NCBI RefSeq assembly: GCF_000378505.1
Contig: NZ_KB899991.1
Span: 56,724-120,723 of the forward strand
Origin: Modicisalibacter luteus DSM 23508
GTDB lineage: Bacteria; Pseudomonadota; Gammaproteobacteria; Pseudomonadales; Halomonadaceae
Reading direction: 5' to 3'
Length of the DNA stretch: 64,000 nt
Within the stretch, counting starts at the first letter, position 1. Each line of letters opens with the position of its first letter. The position numbers were made by a program, and so were the translations under genes. Below the pieces are notes generated by a model. It was not told where the DNA came from, made no database searches, and saw only the letters and a program-made list of their open reading frames with translations. Of this stretch, positions 1-8,184 are shown piece after piece.

Positions 1-1044
1 CATGGCTTCAGCTATGGACGAAGTATCGGCGCCTACGGCGATACCTCATTTCTGGAAGTGCTGTCAGCAGCAGCCTACCTGGATGTACTCACTCCCGAGG
101 AAAAGGACATGGCTTATGCTTTCGCGGCCAGGGCAACAGAGCGCTATGTCGATTTCTGGTTCGATGAAGAGATGCAGTCAGTCAATCTGTGGGACAAGGG
201 GCGCACCACGGATGCCTACCGCGGCAAGCACCGTATCCTCGGTGAAAATCTCAGCCTGTCCCATCAGATGATCTACACAGCCAACCTATGGAAGGAGATG
301 GGGTACAAAGACAAGATTCCTACCAATGACTTTGAAGACTGGTTGGAAGAGCTGCCCAAGGCCGCGGTGACCTGGTTTGCGAAAGGTGACTACGACCGGG
401 CGCTGGTGACGTATCGCGATCAAGGCCATGTCATCAGCTTGCCGTTGATCAATGGCGGCAAGTCCAAGCATGACCAGAACCCCTACTATCCGATTCCGTT
501 TTCTAACGGGATGCTGGAGGGGACGCCAGACGAGAGCTACCCGCAGCTGCTGCCGCGTTTCACCCTAGGGGACGGCACCGAGCTCATCCCCGCCGCCTTC
601 ATTCGCAACGTCGAAACAACCCGCAAGGGCGACACCGTGACAGTAACCTACCGCCAGGACGAAGTGGACCGAATCGGCGAACGAAACCCCATCAAGGATG
701 ACCGCCTCACGGTGGATACTCGCTATGAGCTTTCACCAGGGCAGATCACCCGCGAGGATACCTACCAGGCAACCGATAACCTCGATGTGTCCAATATCAG
801 GATGGTCTTTGCCAGCTTCTCGGAAGACGCCTCGGTCGAAGGAAATACGGTCACGTTCGGAGAGGGGGATGTGACGACCTTCAGTGTCACCGGACTGGAT
901 AACTGCCAGGTCGAAGACATTGATGGCCAGCCGCCATACCGTAGCCCCGTCGGGCCCATGCAGACCCTGTTCACCTGCGAGAGTGCCAACGTGAACTTGG
1001 GCGACCCACTGACCATCTCCTGGACAGTGAAATATACGCAATGA
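1..1044 (+). CDS. C-terminal part of a putative glycan-processing protein (5' end outside window)
   Basis: The reading frame is open from base 1 and has no convincing start inside the window, so the gene begins upstream; about 347 residues are visible. The first 130 residues are mainly helical with aromatic and acidic patches (HGFSYGRSIGAYGD near the cut end), the last 200 look like a beta-sandwich with alternating strands (TRYELSPGQITREDTY). A helical toroid followed by an antiparallel beta domain is common in polysaccharide lyases and heparinase-like enzymes, but I cannot assign a family. It lies 72 bp upstream of a family 10 pectate lyase on the same strand, with a hairpin between them, which favours a role in uronate polysaccharide breakdown. 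That role is an inference from context. Confidence 0.45.
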   Translation, partial: HGFSYGRSIGAYGDTSFLEVLSAAAYLDVLTPEEKDMAYAFAARATERYVDFWFDEEMQSVNLWDKGRTTDAYRGKHRILGENLSLSHQMIYTANLWKEMGYKDKIPTNDFEDWLEELPKAAVTWFAKGDYDRALVTYRDQGHVISLPLINGGKSKHDQNPYYPIPFSNGMLEGTPDESYPQLLPRFTLGDGTELIPAAFIRNVETTRKGDTVTVTYRQDEVDRIGERNPIKDDRLTVDTRYELSPGQITREDTYQATDNLDVSNIRMVFASFSEDASVEGNTVTFGEGDVTTFSVTGLDNCQVEDIDGQPPYRSPVGPMQTLFTCESANVNLGDPLTISWTVKYTQ

Positions 1045-1053
1045 CGTAATCGT

Positions 1054-1080
1054 CTGTGCTTTTCGCTTGGAAAGGCACAG
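1054..1080 (+). terminator. Intergenic hairpin between two polysaccharide genes
   Basis: An 11-bp stem (CTGTGCTTTTC paired with GAAAGGCACAG, one G-U pair) closes a 5-base loop. No T tract follows, so it may be an mRNA-stabilising or attenuating hairpin rather than a full terminator. Confidence 0.4.
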
Positions 1081-1116
1081 GCAACCTGTAGTTTGCGCGC
1101 TCATATAAAAGGAACA

Positions 1117-2784
1117 ATGACAATGCAACACCGACTACATACTGCGAGGAAGCTACAGCAACCTGCCACGTCGCTGCTGGCGTTAGCGGTAGGCAGTGTG
1201 CTGTGGATGGGTCAAGCCGGTGCAGCCGAGCCGGTCAGCCCTGATCAGGTGCGTTCAGCCATGAAGGAGGCGACCCACTTCATGGTCGACGAGGTAGCTA
1301 CCAATGGCGGTTATGTCTGGTCCTACCTACCGGATTTCTCTCGACGCTGGGGGGAAATGGAGGCCTACGACACCATGGTCTGGGTCCAGCCGCCAGGTAC
1401 GGCCACCATGGGCCACACCTACCTCGATGCCTACCATGCGACAGGCGATGAATTTTACTACCAGGCTGCTACCGAGGTAGCCAATGCCCTGATCTGGGGA
1501 CAGACCGAAGCTGGCGGCTGGAACTACATGTTCGACTTCGCTGGGCCAAAATCGCAGGACAAATGGTATGAAACCATCGGCAAGAACGGGTGGCGGCTGG
1601 AAGAGTTTCAGCATAACTGGGGCAACGCCACATTTGATGACCTGGGCACCTCCGAAGCGTCCCAACTGCTGCTTCGTCTGTATCTGGAAAAGCGCGATCC
1701 CAAGTACCTTGTACCATTAGAGAAAACCATCGACTTTGTGCTGGAGAGTCAATTTGCCTCTGGCGGCTGGCCGCAGCGCTACCCCGAAAACGACCTATGG
1801 GAGGGTGATTACACTTCATATATTACGCTCAACGATGAAGTGGCGGCCCAGAACATCAAATTCCTGATCATGGCTTATCAAAGTCTGGGACCGGCTGTCG
1901 ATGGCGAGCGAATCCTCAACGCCATCTATCGAGGCATGAACTCTCTATTGTTTCTCCAGCAAGGAAAGGATCAGCCAGGCTGGGCTTTACAATACACCCA
2001 TGACTTCGAGCCGGCAGCGGCACGCACTTATGAGCCCAAGTCTCTGGCGACCCATACCACGGCATCGGCGGTCAACCAACTGATGGATTTCTACGAGCTG
2101 ACGGGTCAGTCCAAGTTTCTGGCAAGAATTCCTGAAGCGCTTGACTGGCTGGCGTCGGTTAAGCTGCCCGAGGATAAGCTGATCAACGGCAGGGCATATC
2201 CAACCTTTATCGAGATCGGCACCAAAAAGCCTCTTTACGTGCACCGCCGTGGGTCGAATGTGGTAAATGGCGAATACTTCGTCGACCATAACCCGGAAAA
2301 CACCCTGGGCCATTACTCGCCGACGCGGAACATCGATCTTGAGGGGCTGCGTAAGCGATATCAGTCATTGGCCGAGTCAGATCCCAGGGAAGTGTCCAGG
2401 AACTCGCCGCTGGTGTCATCAAAGCAGATTAACCTTCCCGAATATTTTGTGACGAACGAGATCAGTGTTTCAGACCTCAACGCCGGTAGTCACCTGGAAA
2501 GTGAAGACGAAGTTTCTGCCGAGGCCGTATCCGAGATCGTGTCTTCATTAAATGAATCGCGCTACTGGCCTACGCAATTAGTGGCAACAACCTACCCGTA
2601 TGCGGGGCCTGGTGACGAAACGGTGCCCGAAGGCGATTATGCGCAGACGCACGTCGGTGATAAATACGATACCTCGCCCTACGTGACCGACAACGCCGTG
2701 GAAGGCATCTCCATCGCCAAGTACATTGAGAACATGAGCACTCTGATTAGCTATTTGCGACAGGTGCAAACCAACCAGCAGTAA
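1117..2784 (+). CDS. Secreted pectate lyase, polysaccharide lyase family 10-like
   Basis: Predicted to cleave polygalacturonate by beta-elimination outside the cytoplasm. The start is set at the ATG at 1117, after AAAAGGA at 1107-1113; a TTG upstream lacks a binding site. The 555-residue product begins with a basic stretch, a hydrophobic core (TSLLALAVGSVLWM) and a likely signal peptidase site after GQAGA. Family 10 hallmarks are visible: GGWPQRYP followed by YTSYITLND, then ARTYEPKSL and a later block RAYPTFIEIGTKKPLYVHRRG (shown here only in part in the family alignment sense) that resembles the catalytic-arginine region of Pel10 enzymes. About 100 C-terminal residues extend beyond the core with a second TQ/YWP-rich block. 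The truncated gene upstream probably belongs to the same transcription unit. Family assignment is by motif memory; substrate could differ from pectate. Confidence 0.75.
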   Translation: MTMQHRLHTARKLQQPATSLLALAVGSVLWMGQAGAAEPVSPDQVRSAMKEATHFMVDEVATNGGYVWSYLPDFSRRWGEMEAYDTMVWVQPPGTATMGHTYLDAYHATGDEFYYQAATEVANALIWGQTEAGGWNYMFDFAGPKSQDKWYETIGKNGWRLEEFQHNWGNATFDDLGTSEASQLLLRLYLEKRDPKYLVPLEKTIDFVLESQFASGGWPQRYPENDLWEGDYTSYITLNDEVAAQNIKFLIMAYQSLGPAVDGERILNAIYRGMNSLLFLQQGKDQPGWALQYTHDFEPAAARTYEPKSLATHTTASAVNQLMDFYELTGQSKFLARIPEALDWLASVKLPEDKLINGRAYPTFIEIGTKKPLYVHRRGSNVVNGEYFVDHNPENTLGHYSPTRNIDLEGLRKRYQSLAESDPREVSRNSPLVSSKQINLPEYFVTNEISVSDLNAGSHLESEDEVSAEAVSEIVSSLNESRYWPTQLVATTYPYAGPGDETVPEGDYAQTHVGDKYDTSPYVTDNAVEGISIAKYIENMSTLISYLRQVQTNQQ

Positions 2785-2831
2785 ATGTCGCTATACCATG
2801 GCTTACGTTCAAACCGATCGTTTTTCCCTTC

Positions 2832-2853
2832 GCCGGCCATTGGCCGGCTTTTG
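2832..2853 (+). terminator. Rho-independent terminator after the pectate lyase gene
   Basis: A perfect 8-bp stem (GCCGGCCA / TGGCCGGC) with almost no loop base is followed by TTTT. It sits 47 bp after the stop of the lyase gene. The rest of 2785-3124, about 270 bp, shows no ORF with a binding site and no further motif I can name. Confidence 0.65.
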
Positions 2854-3124
2854 GCTGAAAGCATGGCACCATCTCGCTGAGTTGCGAAAACAATGCCTTT
2901 TCAGGAATCAATGCCACAGTAAGCGTGATGTAAAACTAGTTTGGTTTTTGTGCTTTTCCGCCCCAGTCCATGACTGAGCCTGTAACTACAGAGGTTGGGT
3001 TTCCGGTGATGACCTCCTGCATTATAGCGAAGCGCTCCGCAGAAAAGCGCTTACTTTGGGATGGCGGGTTTGCCGGAAGCCAATAAATATCCCCTTGCTT
3101 GGCCTATTACCTGTCATTACGACG

Positions 3125-3721
3125 CTAGGCGTCACCCGCACTTTTTACGGCGAGAAACTCGCCTTTGCCAACCGGAACGAGAATGCTGGTGAAATCTTTG
3201 TCCGACTCGACTAGATTAAGGAAGGGCGTCATTTGTTCTCGGTGGGAAATGGCATTGTCTACGATGAGTAGCCCTCCAGGACGAAGCACTCGACGAATCT
3301 GGTCCCACCAGGCGCGATACTCCGAGCGCTCCGAGTCGAGAAAGAGCAGATCGATTGAGGCGTCTGTCACTCGTGTGAGGGTCGCACCCGCATCGTCATG
3401 AACCAGCGTGACGTATTCACTGAGTCCTGAGCGGGAAAAGGTGTCAGAGGCAAGGCCGGCCTTGTACGCCGAAGATTCGACTGTCGTCACGCTGCCGCCA
3501 GTGGTACAGGCCGCTTCTGCTAACCAGAGCGTTGAATAGCCATTGGAGGTGCCGATTTCCAGAATATGGCGTGCCGCGGTTGCCCGAACCATCACTGACA
3601 GAAACTCACCCGTATCGCGTGTGATATTGAGCATTCGTTTGGAGCGTTCGGAATACGCGTTGTCGTTTTTCTCACCGAAGTGCTCCAGCTCGGTTTTCAG
3701 TGCTTCGAGTGGACTCTGCAT
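3125..3721 (-). CDS. SAM-dependent O-methyltransferase (class I, predicted)
   Basis: A 198-residue methyltransferase of the small O-methyltransferase type related to catechol/caffeoyl-CoA methyltransferases. The start is set at the ATG at 3721 because GGAG lies 7 bases upstream; an ATG at 3787 would overlap the upstream gene and has no site. Visible features: motif I as ILEIGTSNGYSTLWLA, an acidic residue after strand 2 (TTVESS), DLLFLDSERSEY for motif IV with the metal/substrate aspartate, and VLRPGGLLIVDNAI for the last core strands. The substrate is not evident. It follows a GNAT acetyltransferase on the same strand with a gap of 62 bp, so the two may be cotranscribed. Confidence 0.8.
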   Translation of the reverse strand: MQSPLEALKTELEHFGEKNDNAYSERSKRMLNITRDTGEFLSVMVRATAARHILEIGTSNGYSTLWLAEAACTTGGSVTTVESSAYKAGLASDTFSRSGLSEYVTLVHDDAGATLTRVTDASIDLLFLDSERSEYRAWWDQIRRVLRPGGLLIVDNAISHREQMTPFLNLVESDKDFTSILVPVGKGEFLAVKSAGDA

Positions 3722-3783
3722 TTTGTTACTCCGCAGGTTTCCAATGGTTGTATTCCCAAGATGCAGTGAGACGCTGTCGGAAA

Positions 3784-4305
3784 TCACAGCCTGCCCGATG
3801 GTAGATGAAGGGTAAAGCGAGTCTCAGAGCCGTGCTGCCCTGGCAGCGCAAGCGGCTTTGAGGAGTCTGGCTCCGGTCTGAACCCCGCCTTTTTGTAGAA
3901 GTGCTCGGCTCGGTTATTGCCCGCTAGAACCCAAACCCGAATATCGGTTGATCCTTGGCTGACCATTTCTGCGCAAGATGCCAACCAGAGTTGGTGGCCT
4001 ATGCCTTTCGAACAATGGTCTGGTAGGAGATAAAGAGCCCATAACTCATGGACAGTGGGGCTGCCCATCGCATCTCGGTACGGTCCGAAGGCTGAAAAAC
4101 CAACAATCTCATCGCTATCCTCAGCCACCAGTAAAGATGGGGTGGGGTTAGCCAGCGACCGTGCCCACATAACCTGGCGTTTCTCGACCGATAAATTATC
4201 CAACAGATCGTCGGTAAGCAGGCCACGGTAAGCATACTGCCAAGAACGGACATGTACCTGGGCAATAGACAAAGCATCAGAGGTAGTAGCGTGACGAATG
4301 CGCAT
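3784..4305 (-). CDS. GNAT family N-acetyltransferase
   Basis: A 173-residue single-domain acetyl-CoA-dependent acetyltransferase. It begins MRIRHATTSDALSIAQVHVRSW, the common N-terminal block of this subgroup, and carries the acetyl-CoA binding region around LWALYLLPDHCSKGIGHQL (motif A, degenerate Q/R-x-x-G-x-G/A as CSKGIG) and the motif B block AEHFYKKAGFRPE. I prefer the ATG at 4305 over the one at 4320 because it starts the conserved domain. The substrate is unknown. A truncated paralogue of its first 31 residues lies at 21643-21738. Upstream lies the PhzF-like remnant, which reads in the same direction. Confidence 0.8.
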   Translation of the reverse strand: MRIRHATTSDALSIAQVHVRSWQYAYRGLLTDDLLDNLSVEKRQVMWARSLANPTPSLLVAEDSDEIVGFSAFGPYRDAMGSPTVHELWALYLLPDHCSKGIGHQLWLASCAEMVSQGSTDIRVWVLAGNNRAEHFYKKAGFRPEPDSSKPLALPGQHGSETRFTLHLPSGRL

Positions 4306-4356
4306 CGCTTGCCTTCTCAAGTGGTTTGTAACCTAGCCCTCACTGTGGCCCTGGCT

Positions 4357-4930
4357 TTATCCGGGTAGACTGATCGACCCGCGGCCGATGGCCACAGCCT
4401 GCCCGGCTATTCGGATCGTCAGGGTATGGTCGTCATGTTCTGCCTCGGCGAAGATCTGGCTGGGCCGGCCCATCTCGACGCCCTGATGTTTCAGCCAGCG
4501 CGACTGGCCGGGGTGGGGCATTCCTGCTGCGAGATGACCTGCCAGTCGCTGGATATTCACGGCTCCGGCCTGCCGTCGAGAACATGCGACTGCGCAAGTA
4601 GGCATCTGAACTGGTGCCCTTATCGTTCACACAAAGATATATCTGCTCGTAGCCACTGAGTGTGACCCAGTCTTGCCAGATGCTGGGAGACGGGCGAGCT
4701 CGTCTGAGTGCTTCCAGGGAATCAAGATCGATCAGATGATAAGGCAACCCACAGGACACGAGTACAGGGTCGCTGATGATGTGGCCTTCTGACAGCCCGA
4801 GCAACTTCGCGGCGGTGGTAAGATTCAGCGTGCTGTTCCTGATCTCGAGCGGCTGTGCCGTGGTGAAGCAAGCCAGGTCCTGCTCAAAGGTTACCTGTAG
4901 AAAACCGACCCCGGACTCCAGCGTAAGGGG
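4357..4930 (-). pseudogene. PhzF-family isomerase/epimerase remnant (5' truncated and frameshifted)
   Basis: Minus-strand translation gives the C-terminal two thirds of a PhzF-like protein in two frames. Frame one (4930 to about 4560) carries LTLESGVG, a central LLGLSEGHI and DPVLVSCGLPYHLIDLDS block, and MFSTAGRSREYPATG, corresponding to the family's MFxPxxGIxEDPATG motif. The frame then shifts near 4560; the second frame carries IQRLAGHLAAG and QGVEMGRPSQIF, corresponding to the family's QGxExGRPS block, and stops at 4357. The N-terminal third, including the catalytic glutamate region, is missing: the homology ends where a LysR remnant of the opposite strand begins. It cannot encode a working enzyme. 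Confidence 0.75.
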
Positions 4931-4964
4931 TGAGCTGTTGCTGTCGTCCTGCGGAGTCTCGGCC

Positions 4965-5226
4965 GGCCGCATCTTCGAGTTCGGATCCCTGGATGCCATG
5001 CTGGGCTGTGTTGCGGCAGGCATGAACTATGCGCTCCTGCCACAGGCCACGGTGGATGCGCGCGCGCAAGCATCGCTTCGGCGTACACAGCATGGCGTTA
5101 CCGATGCCCCTGGCTAACGTCGATACTTACCTGACGACGCTACCCTCCCCAACGTGGTCGCCGACGCTGGCTCGTTTTGTAGAGGTACTCTATCAGGTTA
5201 CGGGACAGCCCCGACTCAACGGATGA
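4965..5226 (+). pseudogene. LysR-type regulator remnant (C-terminal end only, frameshifted)
   Basis: Plus-strand frame 3 from 4965 reads GRIFEFGSLDAMLGCVAAGM and then NYALLPQATVDA, the typical end of a LysR substrate-binding domain (EFGSxDAxLGCVAAGxGxxLLP). Near 5085-5095 the frame shifts to frame 1, which continues LPMPLANVDTYLTTLPSPTW and ends as ARFVEVLYQVTG, again typical of the last helix of such regulators. The DNA-binding half is absent: homology begins about 35 bp from the end of the PhzF remnant. Together they look like the two 3' ends of a former divergent regulator/target pair. Confidence 0.65.
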
Positions 5227-5281
5227 GGGGTATTAATGTAGGCCCACCGCCACGCCAAGGCGTTATACTGATAACCTCCGC

Positions 5282-5305
5282 CCAGTCCAGTCCAGTCCAG
5301 TCCAG
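5282..5305. repeat. Pentanucleotide tandem repeat (CCAG plus four TCCAG)
   Basis: Four exact TCCAG copies preceded by a partial copy, 115 bp upstream of a GNAT gene. Just before it, GTTAT (5262-5266) and ATAAC (5271-5275) form a short inverted repeat. No gene covers this stretch convincingly. Confidence 0.8.
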
Positions 5306-5419
5306 CATTTCCCTGCGCGATGGCTTCGAGCAGGTGTTCTCTCAGTATACTAGCAGAGAGCAAAGGCTGTTGGATGCCCGCCTTGAGGCTAGCAGTAACC
5401 CTATCTAAGGATACAGCTC

Positions 5420-5926
5420 ATGAGCATTCAACAGTACACAACCTATTATCTTGAGATGCTCAGAGTGGAACAGCTCAGGGCGAAGCCGATACCGGAAGCA
5501 TTGAATATCGCTGAGTGTCGTCTCCCCCAACATCAATTTAATCGTTTCCTTTACGAGCTAGTTGGCAGCGACTGGGAGTGGGGCGATTTGGATGATTGGA
5601 CGGACTCGCAGTGGCAAGCGCTAGTAGCTGGTGATGATCATCGTACATGGGTGGCGTACTATCAGGGGGCTATTGCGGGATATTATGAGTTGTATCGCCC
5701 CGATGGCCACAGCACTGAGATCCGTTATTTCGGGTTGGCGCCAGGATTTATTGGCCTGGGCTTCGGTGGGCCGTTGCTGAGCCATGCTATTAACTCCGCC
5801 TGGGCGTGGGCCGGTACGAAGCGGGTATGGGTACATACCTGCACCTTCGATCACCCCAGCGCCCTGCGCAATTACCAGGCACGTGGACTGAAAATCTACA
5901 AGGAAGAGGTCAGTAGGATCGAATGA
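5420..5926 (+). CDS. GNAT family N-acetyltransferase
   Basis: A 168-residue acetyltransferase with the ATG at 5420 preceded by AAGGA. The acetyl-CoA site is recognisable as YFGLAPGFIGLGFGGPLL, the strand-turn-helix of motif A, followed by WVHTCTFDHPSALRNYQARG, the motif B region with the conserved tyrosine. An N-terminal block DWEWGDLDDWTDSQW is rich in tryptophan and is shared by a GNAT subgroup of unknown substrate. It stands alone between the LysR remnant and trpA, and faces trpA convergently. A short repeat tract upstream could affect its leader. Confidence 0.75.
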   Translation: MSIQQYTTYYLEMLRVEQLRAKPIPEALNIAECRLPQHQFNRFLYELVGSDWEWGDLDDWTDSQWQALVAGDDHRTWVAYYQGAIAGYYELYRPDGHSTEIRYFGLAPGFIGLGFGGPLLSHAINSAWAWAGTKRVWVHTCTFDHPSALRNYQARGLKIYKEEVSRIE

Positions 5927-6018
5927 ATTGGGGGGATAACAGAAAAATTCTGCCCTATGACGTCTTGCCATAATGACCGAAGAGGCTGTGCTCAATATCC
6001 TCAAGGCTAGCTGTCACT

Positions 6019-6846
6019 TCATGCTGAGCCTGCTCGCGCCTGGAACATACCCTCAGCCAACTCGCGTACCAGATTATGTGCCGATACAATGGCAACCTGC
6101 GGAGTCACAGCGTATTCAATACAGTCTACCAGTGCTGAGCCAACCACGACGGCATCACTGAAATGGCCAATCTCGGCTGCCTGCTCAGCATTGCGTATGC
6201 CGAAGCCGACCGCAATCGGAAGGTGAGTATGCTCGCGTAGTTTACCTATCGCCTGCTCGGTACTTTCTGGATTTGGCATATTGCAACCGGTAACACCAGT
6301 CACCAAGACGCAATAGATAAAGCCCGAGGCATTGCCAAGTAGCTTGGGAAGTCGATTGGCGTCGGTAGTCGGCGTGGCGAGGCGCATGAAATCAAGACCG
6401 TGTTCTGTCGCTGGCAGGCACGACTCGTCGTCATGCTCGGGCGGCAGATCGATCACGATAAGACCATCAACGCTGGCGCGGGCGGCATCGCTTAGGAAGC
6501 GCTCGGCGCCGTAGCGATAGATGGGGTTGTAATAGCCCATCAGCACGATTGGCGTTTCCGTGTTCTGTTGGCGGAAGGTGCGCACCATCTCAAGCGTTCG
6601 GGCCTGAGTCTGCCCGCTTTCCAAGGCGCGTAGCGCCGCCTTCTGGATTGCCGGGCCGTCGGCCACTGGATCGCTGAAGGGTATGCCGAACTCGATCACG
6701 TCGGCACCTGCCGCCGGCAAGCCTTTGAGGATTTCTAGCGAGGTCTCGAAGCCAGGATCACCGGCGGTAACATAGGTCACCAGCGCCGGGCGATTTTCCG
6801 CCTTGAGCGCGGCAAAACATCTATCGAGGCGAGAAGCATTGTTCAT
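6019..6846 (-). CDS. trpA: Tryptophan synthase alpha subunit
   Basis: Cleaves indole-3-glycerol phosphate to indole and glyceraldehyde 3-phosphate and channels indole to the beta subunit; cytoplasmic. The 275-residue length fits the family. The catalytic glutamate and aspartate are visible in VIEFGIPFSDPVADGPAIQ, the phosphate-binding end in VGFGIRNAEQA and VVVGSALV. It begins 20 bp after trpB with GGAG upstream, so the two form the trpBA operon, kept apart from other trp genes as in pseudomonads and controlled by the divergent trpI product. Confidence 0.97.
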   Translation of the reverse strand: MNNASRLDRCFAALKAENRPALVTYVTAGDPGFETSLEILKGLPAAGADVIEFGIPFSDPVADGPAIQKAALRALESGQTQARTLEMVRTFRQQNTETPIVLMGYYNPIYRYGAERFLSDAARASVDGLIVIDLPPEHDDESCLPATEHGLDFMRLATPTTDANRLPKLLGNASGFIYCVLVTGVTGCNMPNPESTEQAIGKLREHTHLPIAVGFGIRNAEQAAEIGHFSDAVVVGSALVDCIEYAVTPQVAIVSAHNLVRELAEGMFQARAGSA

Positions 6847-6866
6847 AGAGGGCTCCTGGGCAACGT

Positions 6867-8072
6867 TTATTGGGATTTTTCCCCGAGATAGTCGGCTACG
6901 CTGACCATGTCCTTGTCGCCACGGCCACTCAGACTGACTACCATCAAGTGATCGTGCGGGAGCGTTGGCGCCCGCTTCGCGACTTCGGCCAGGGCATGAG
7001 CCGATTCGAGCGCAGGAATAATGCCCTCCTGGCGACAGCAGACCTGAAACGCCTCAAGTGCCTCGTCATCAGTGACTGAGACATAATCGACGCGCCCCTG
7101 CTCGTGCAGCCAGGCATGTTCCGGGCCGATACCGGGATAATCGAGTCCGGCGGAGATCGAATGGGCATCGCTAATCTGGCCATCTCCATCCTGCAGCAGG
7201 TAAGTGCGATTGCCATGCAGTACGCCGGGCACCCCGCCATTGAGGCTCGCCGCATGCTTGCCAGTCTCGACCCCCTTACCGCCAGCTTCGACACCGATCA
7301 TTTCAACCATGTCATCGTCGAGAAACGGATGGAACAGTCCCATTGCGTTTGAGCCGCCGCCGATGCAGGCAATCAGCGAATCGGGCAAGCGTCCTTCTTT
7401 CTCGAAGATCTGCATGCGGGCCTCGCGCCCGATTACCGCCTGGAAGTCGCGTACCATCGCCGGGTAGGGGTGCGGCCCGGCCACGGTGCCAATGATATAA
7501 AAGGTGTCATCCACGTTAGTTACCCAGTCGCGCAGCGCCTCGTTCATCGCATCCTTGAGCGTGCCGGTGCCTGTCGTGACCGGGATTACGTCGGCGCCAA
7601 GCAACTTCATACGGAACACATTGGGCTGCTGACGTTCGATGTCAGTTGTGCCCATGTAAACCACGCACGACATACCAAAGCGAGCCGCTACAGTGGCAGT
7701 GGCCACGCCGTGCATGCCGGCACCGGTTTCGGCAATGATGCGCGTCTTGCCCATTCGCTTGGCGAGCAGAATCTGGCCGATGCAGTTGTTGATCTTGTGT
7801 GCGCCGGTGTGGTTGAGCTCCTCGCGCTTGAGGTAAAGTTTTGCCCCGCCGAAGTGCTCTGTAAGCCGCTCGGCGAAATATAGTGGGCTGGGGCGGCCAA
7901 CGTAGTCGCGCTGGAAATAGGCGAGAAGACGCTGGAAGTCGGCATCTTCCCGAGCTGTATCGTATTCGGCCTGGAGCTCAAGAATCAGTGGCATCAGCGT
8001 CTCGGCAACGAAGCGACCGCCGAAGCGGCCAAACAGGCCATTGGCGTCGAGATGCATCGAATACTGGGGCAT
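6867..8072 (-). CDS. trpB: Tryptophan synthase beta subunit
   Basis: PLP enzyme that condenses indole with L-serine to tryptophan. At 401 residues it is full length. The Schiff-base lysine lies in [12 protein letters not shown], the catalytic glutamate in [11 protein letters not shown], and the phosphate-binding glycine loop in [12 protein letters not shown]. The ATG at 8072 has GAGG upstream. It is first in the trpBA operon; the 112-bp intergenic region shared with trpI contains an inverted repeat suitable for a LysR-type activator. Confidence 0.97.
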   Translation of the reverse strand: MPQYSMHLDANGLFGRFGGRFVAETLMPLILELQAEYDTAREDADFQRLLAYFQRDYVGRPSPLYFAERLTEHFGGAKLYLKREELNHTGAHKINNCIGQILLAKRMGKTRIIAETGAGMHGVATATVAARFGMSCVVYMGTTDIERQQPNVFRMKLLGADVIPVTTGTGTLKDAMNEALRDWVTNVDDTFYIIGTVAGPHPYPAMVRDFQAVIGREARMQIFEKEGRLPDSLIACIGGGSNAMGLFHPFLDDDMVEMIGVEAGGKGVETGKHAASLNGGVPGVLHGNRTYLLQDGDGQISDAHSISAGLDYPGIGPEHAWLHEQGRVDYVSVTDDEALEAFQVCCRQEGIIPALESAHALAEVAKRAPTLPHDHLMVVSLSGRGDKDMVSVADYLGEKSQ

Positions 8073-8163
8073 GGATTACCTCGCGGGGCTTGTAAAGCAA
8101 TACAGTCGCCACGAAGTTAGCGCAGGCAGGAGAGACGAAAAATCGATAAGATTGCAGTCATAT

Positions 8164-8178
8164 GTGAGCTAGAGTCAC
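8164..8178. promoter_or_regulatory. Candidate TrpI operator in the trpBA-trpI divergent region
   Basis: GTGA and TCAC form an inverted repeat separated by 7 bases (8164-8167 and 8175-8178), a LysR-type half-site arrangement, 6 bp upstream of the trpI start and within the only control region of both genes. In Pseudomonas TrpI binds here and activates trpBA in the presence of indoleglycerol phosphate; the exact site in this organism is an inference. Confidence 0.45.
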
Positions 8179-8184
8179 TGATCG

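Noticed and set aside
5281..5305. Tandem repeat considered as a CRISPR or integron-type repeat
   Set aside because: Units are only 5 bp without spacers; it is a simple sequence repeat.
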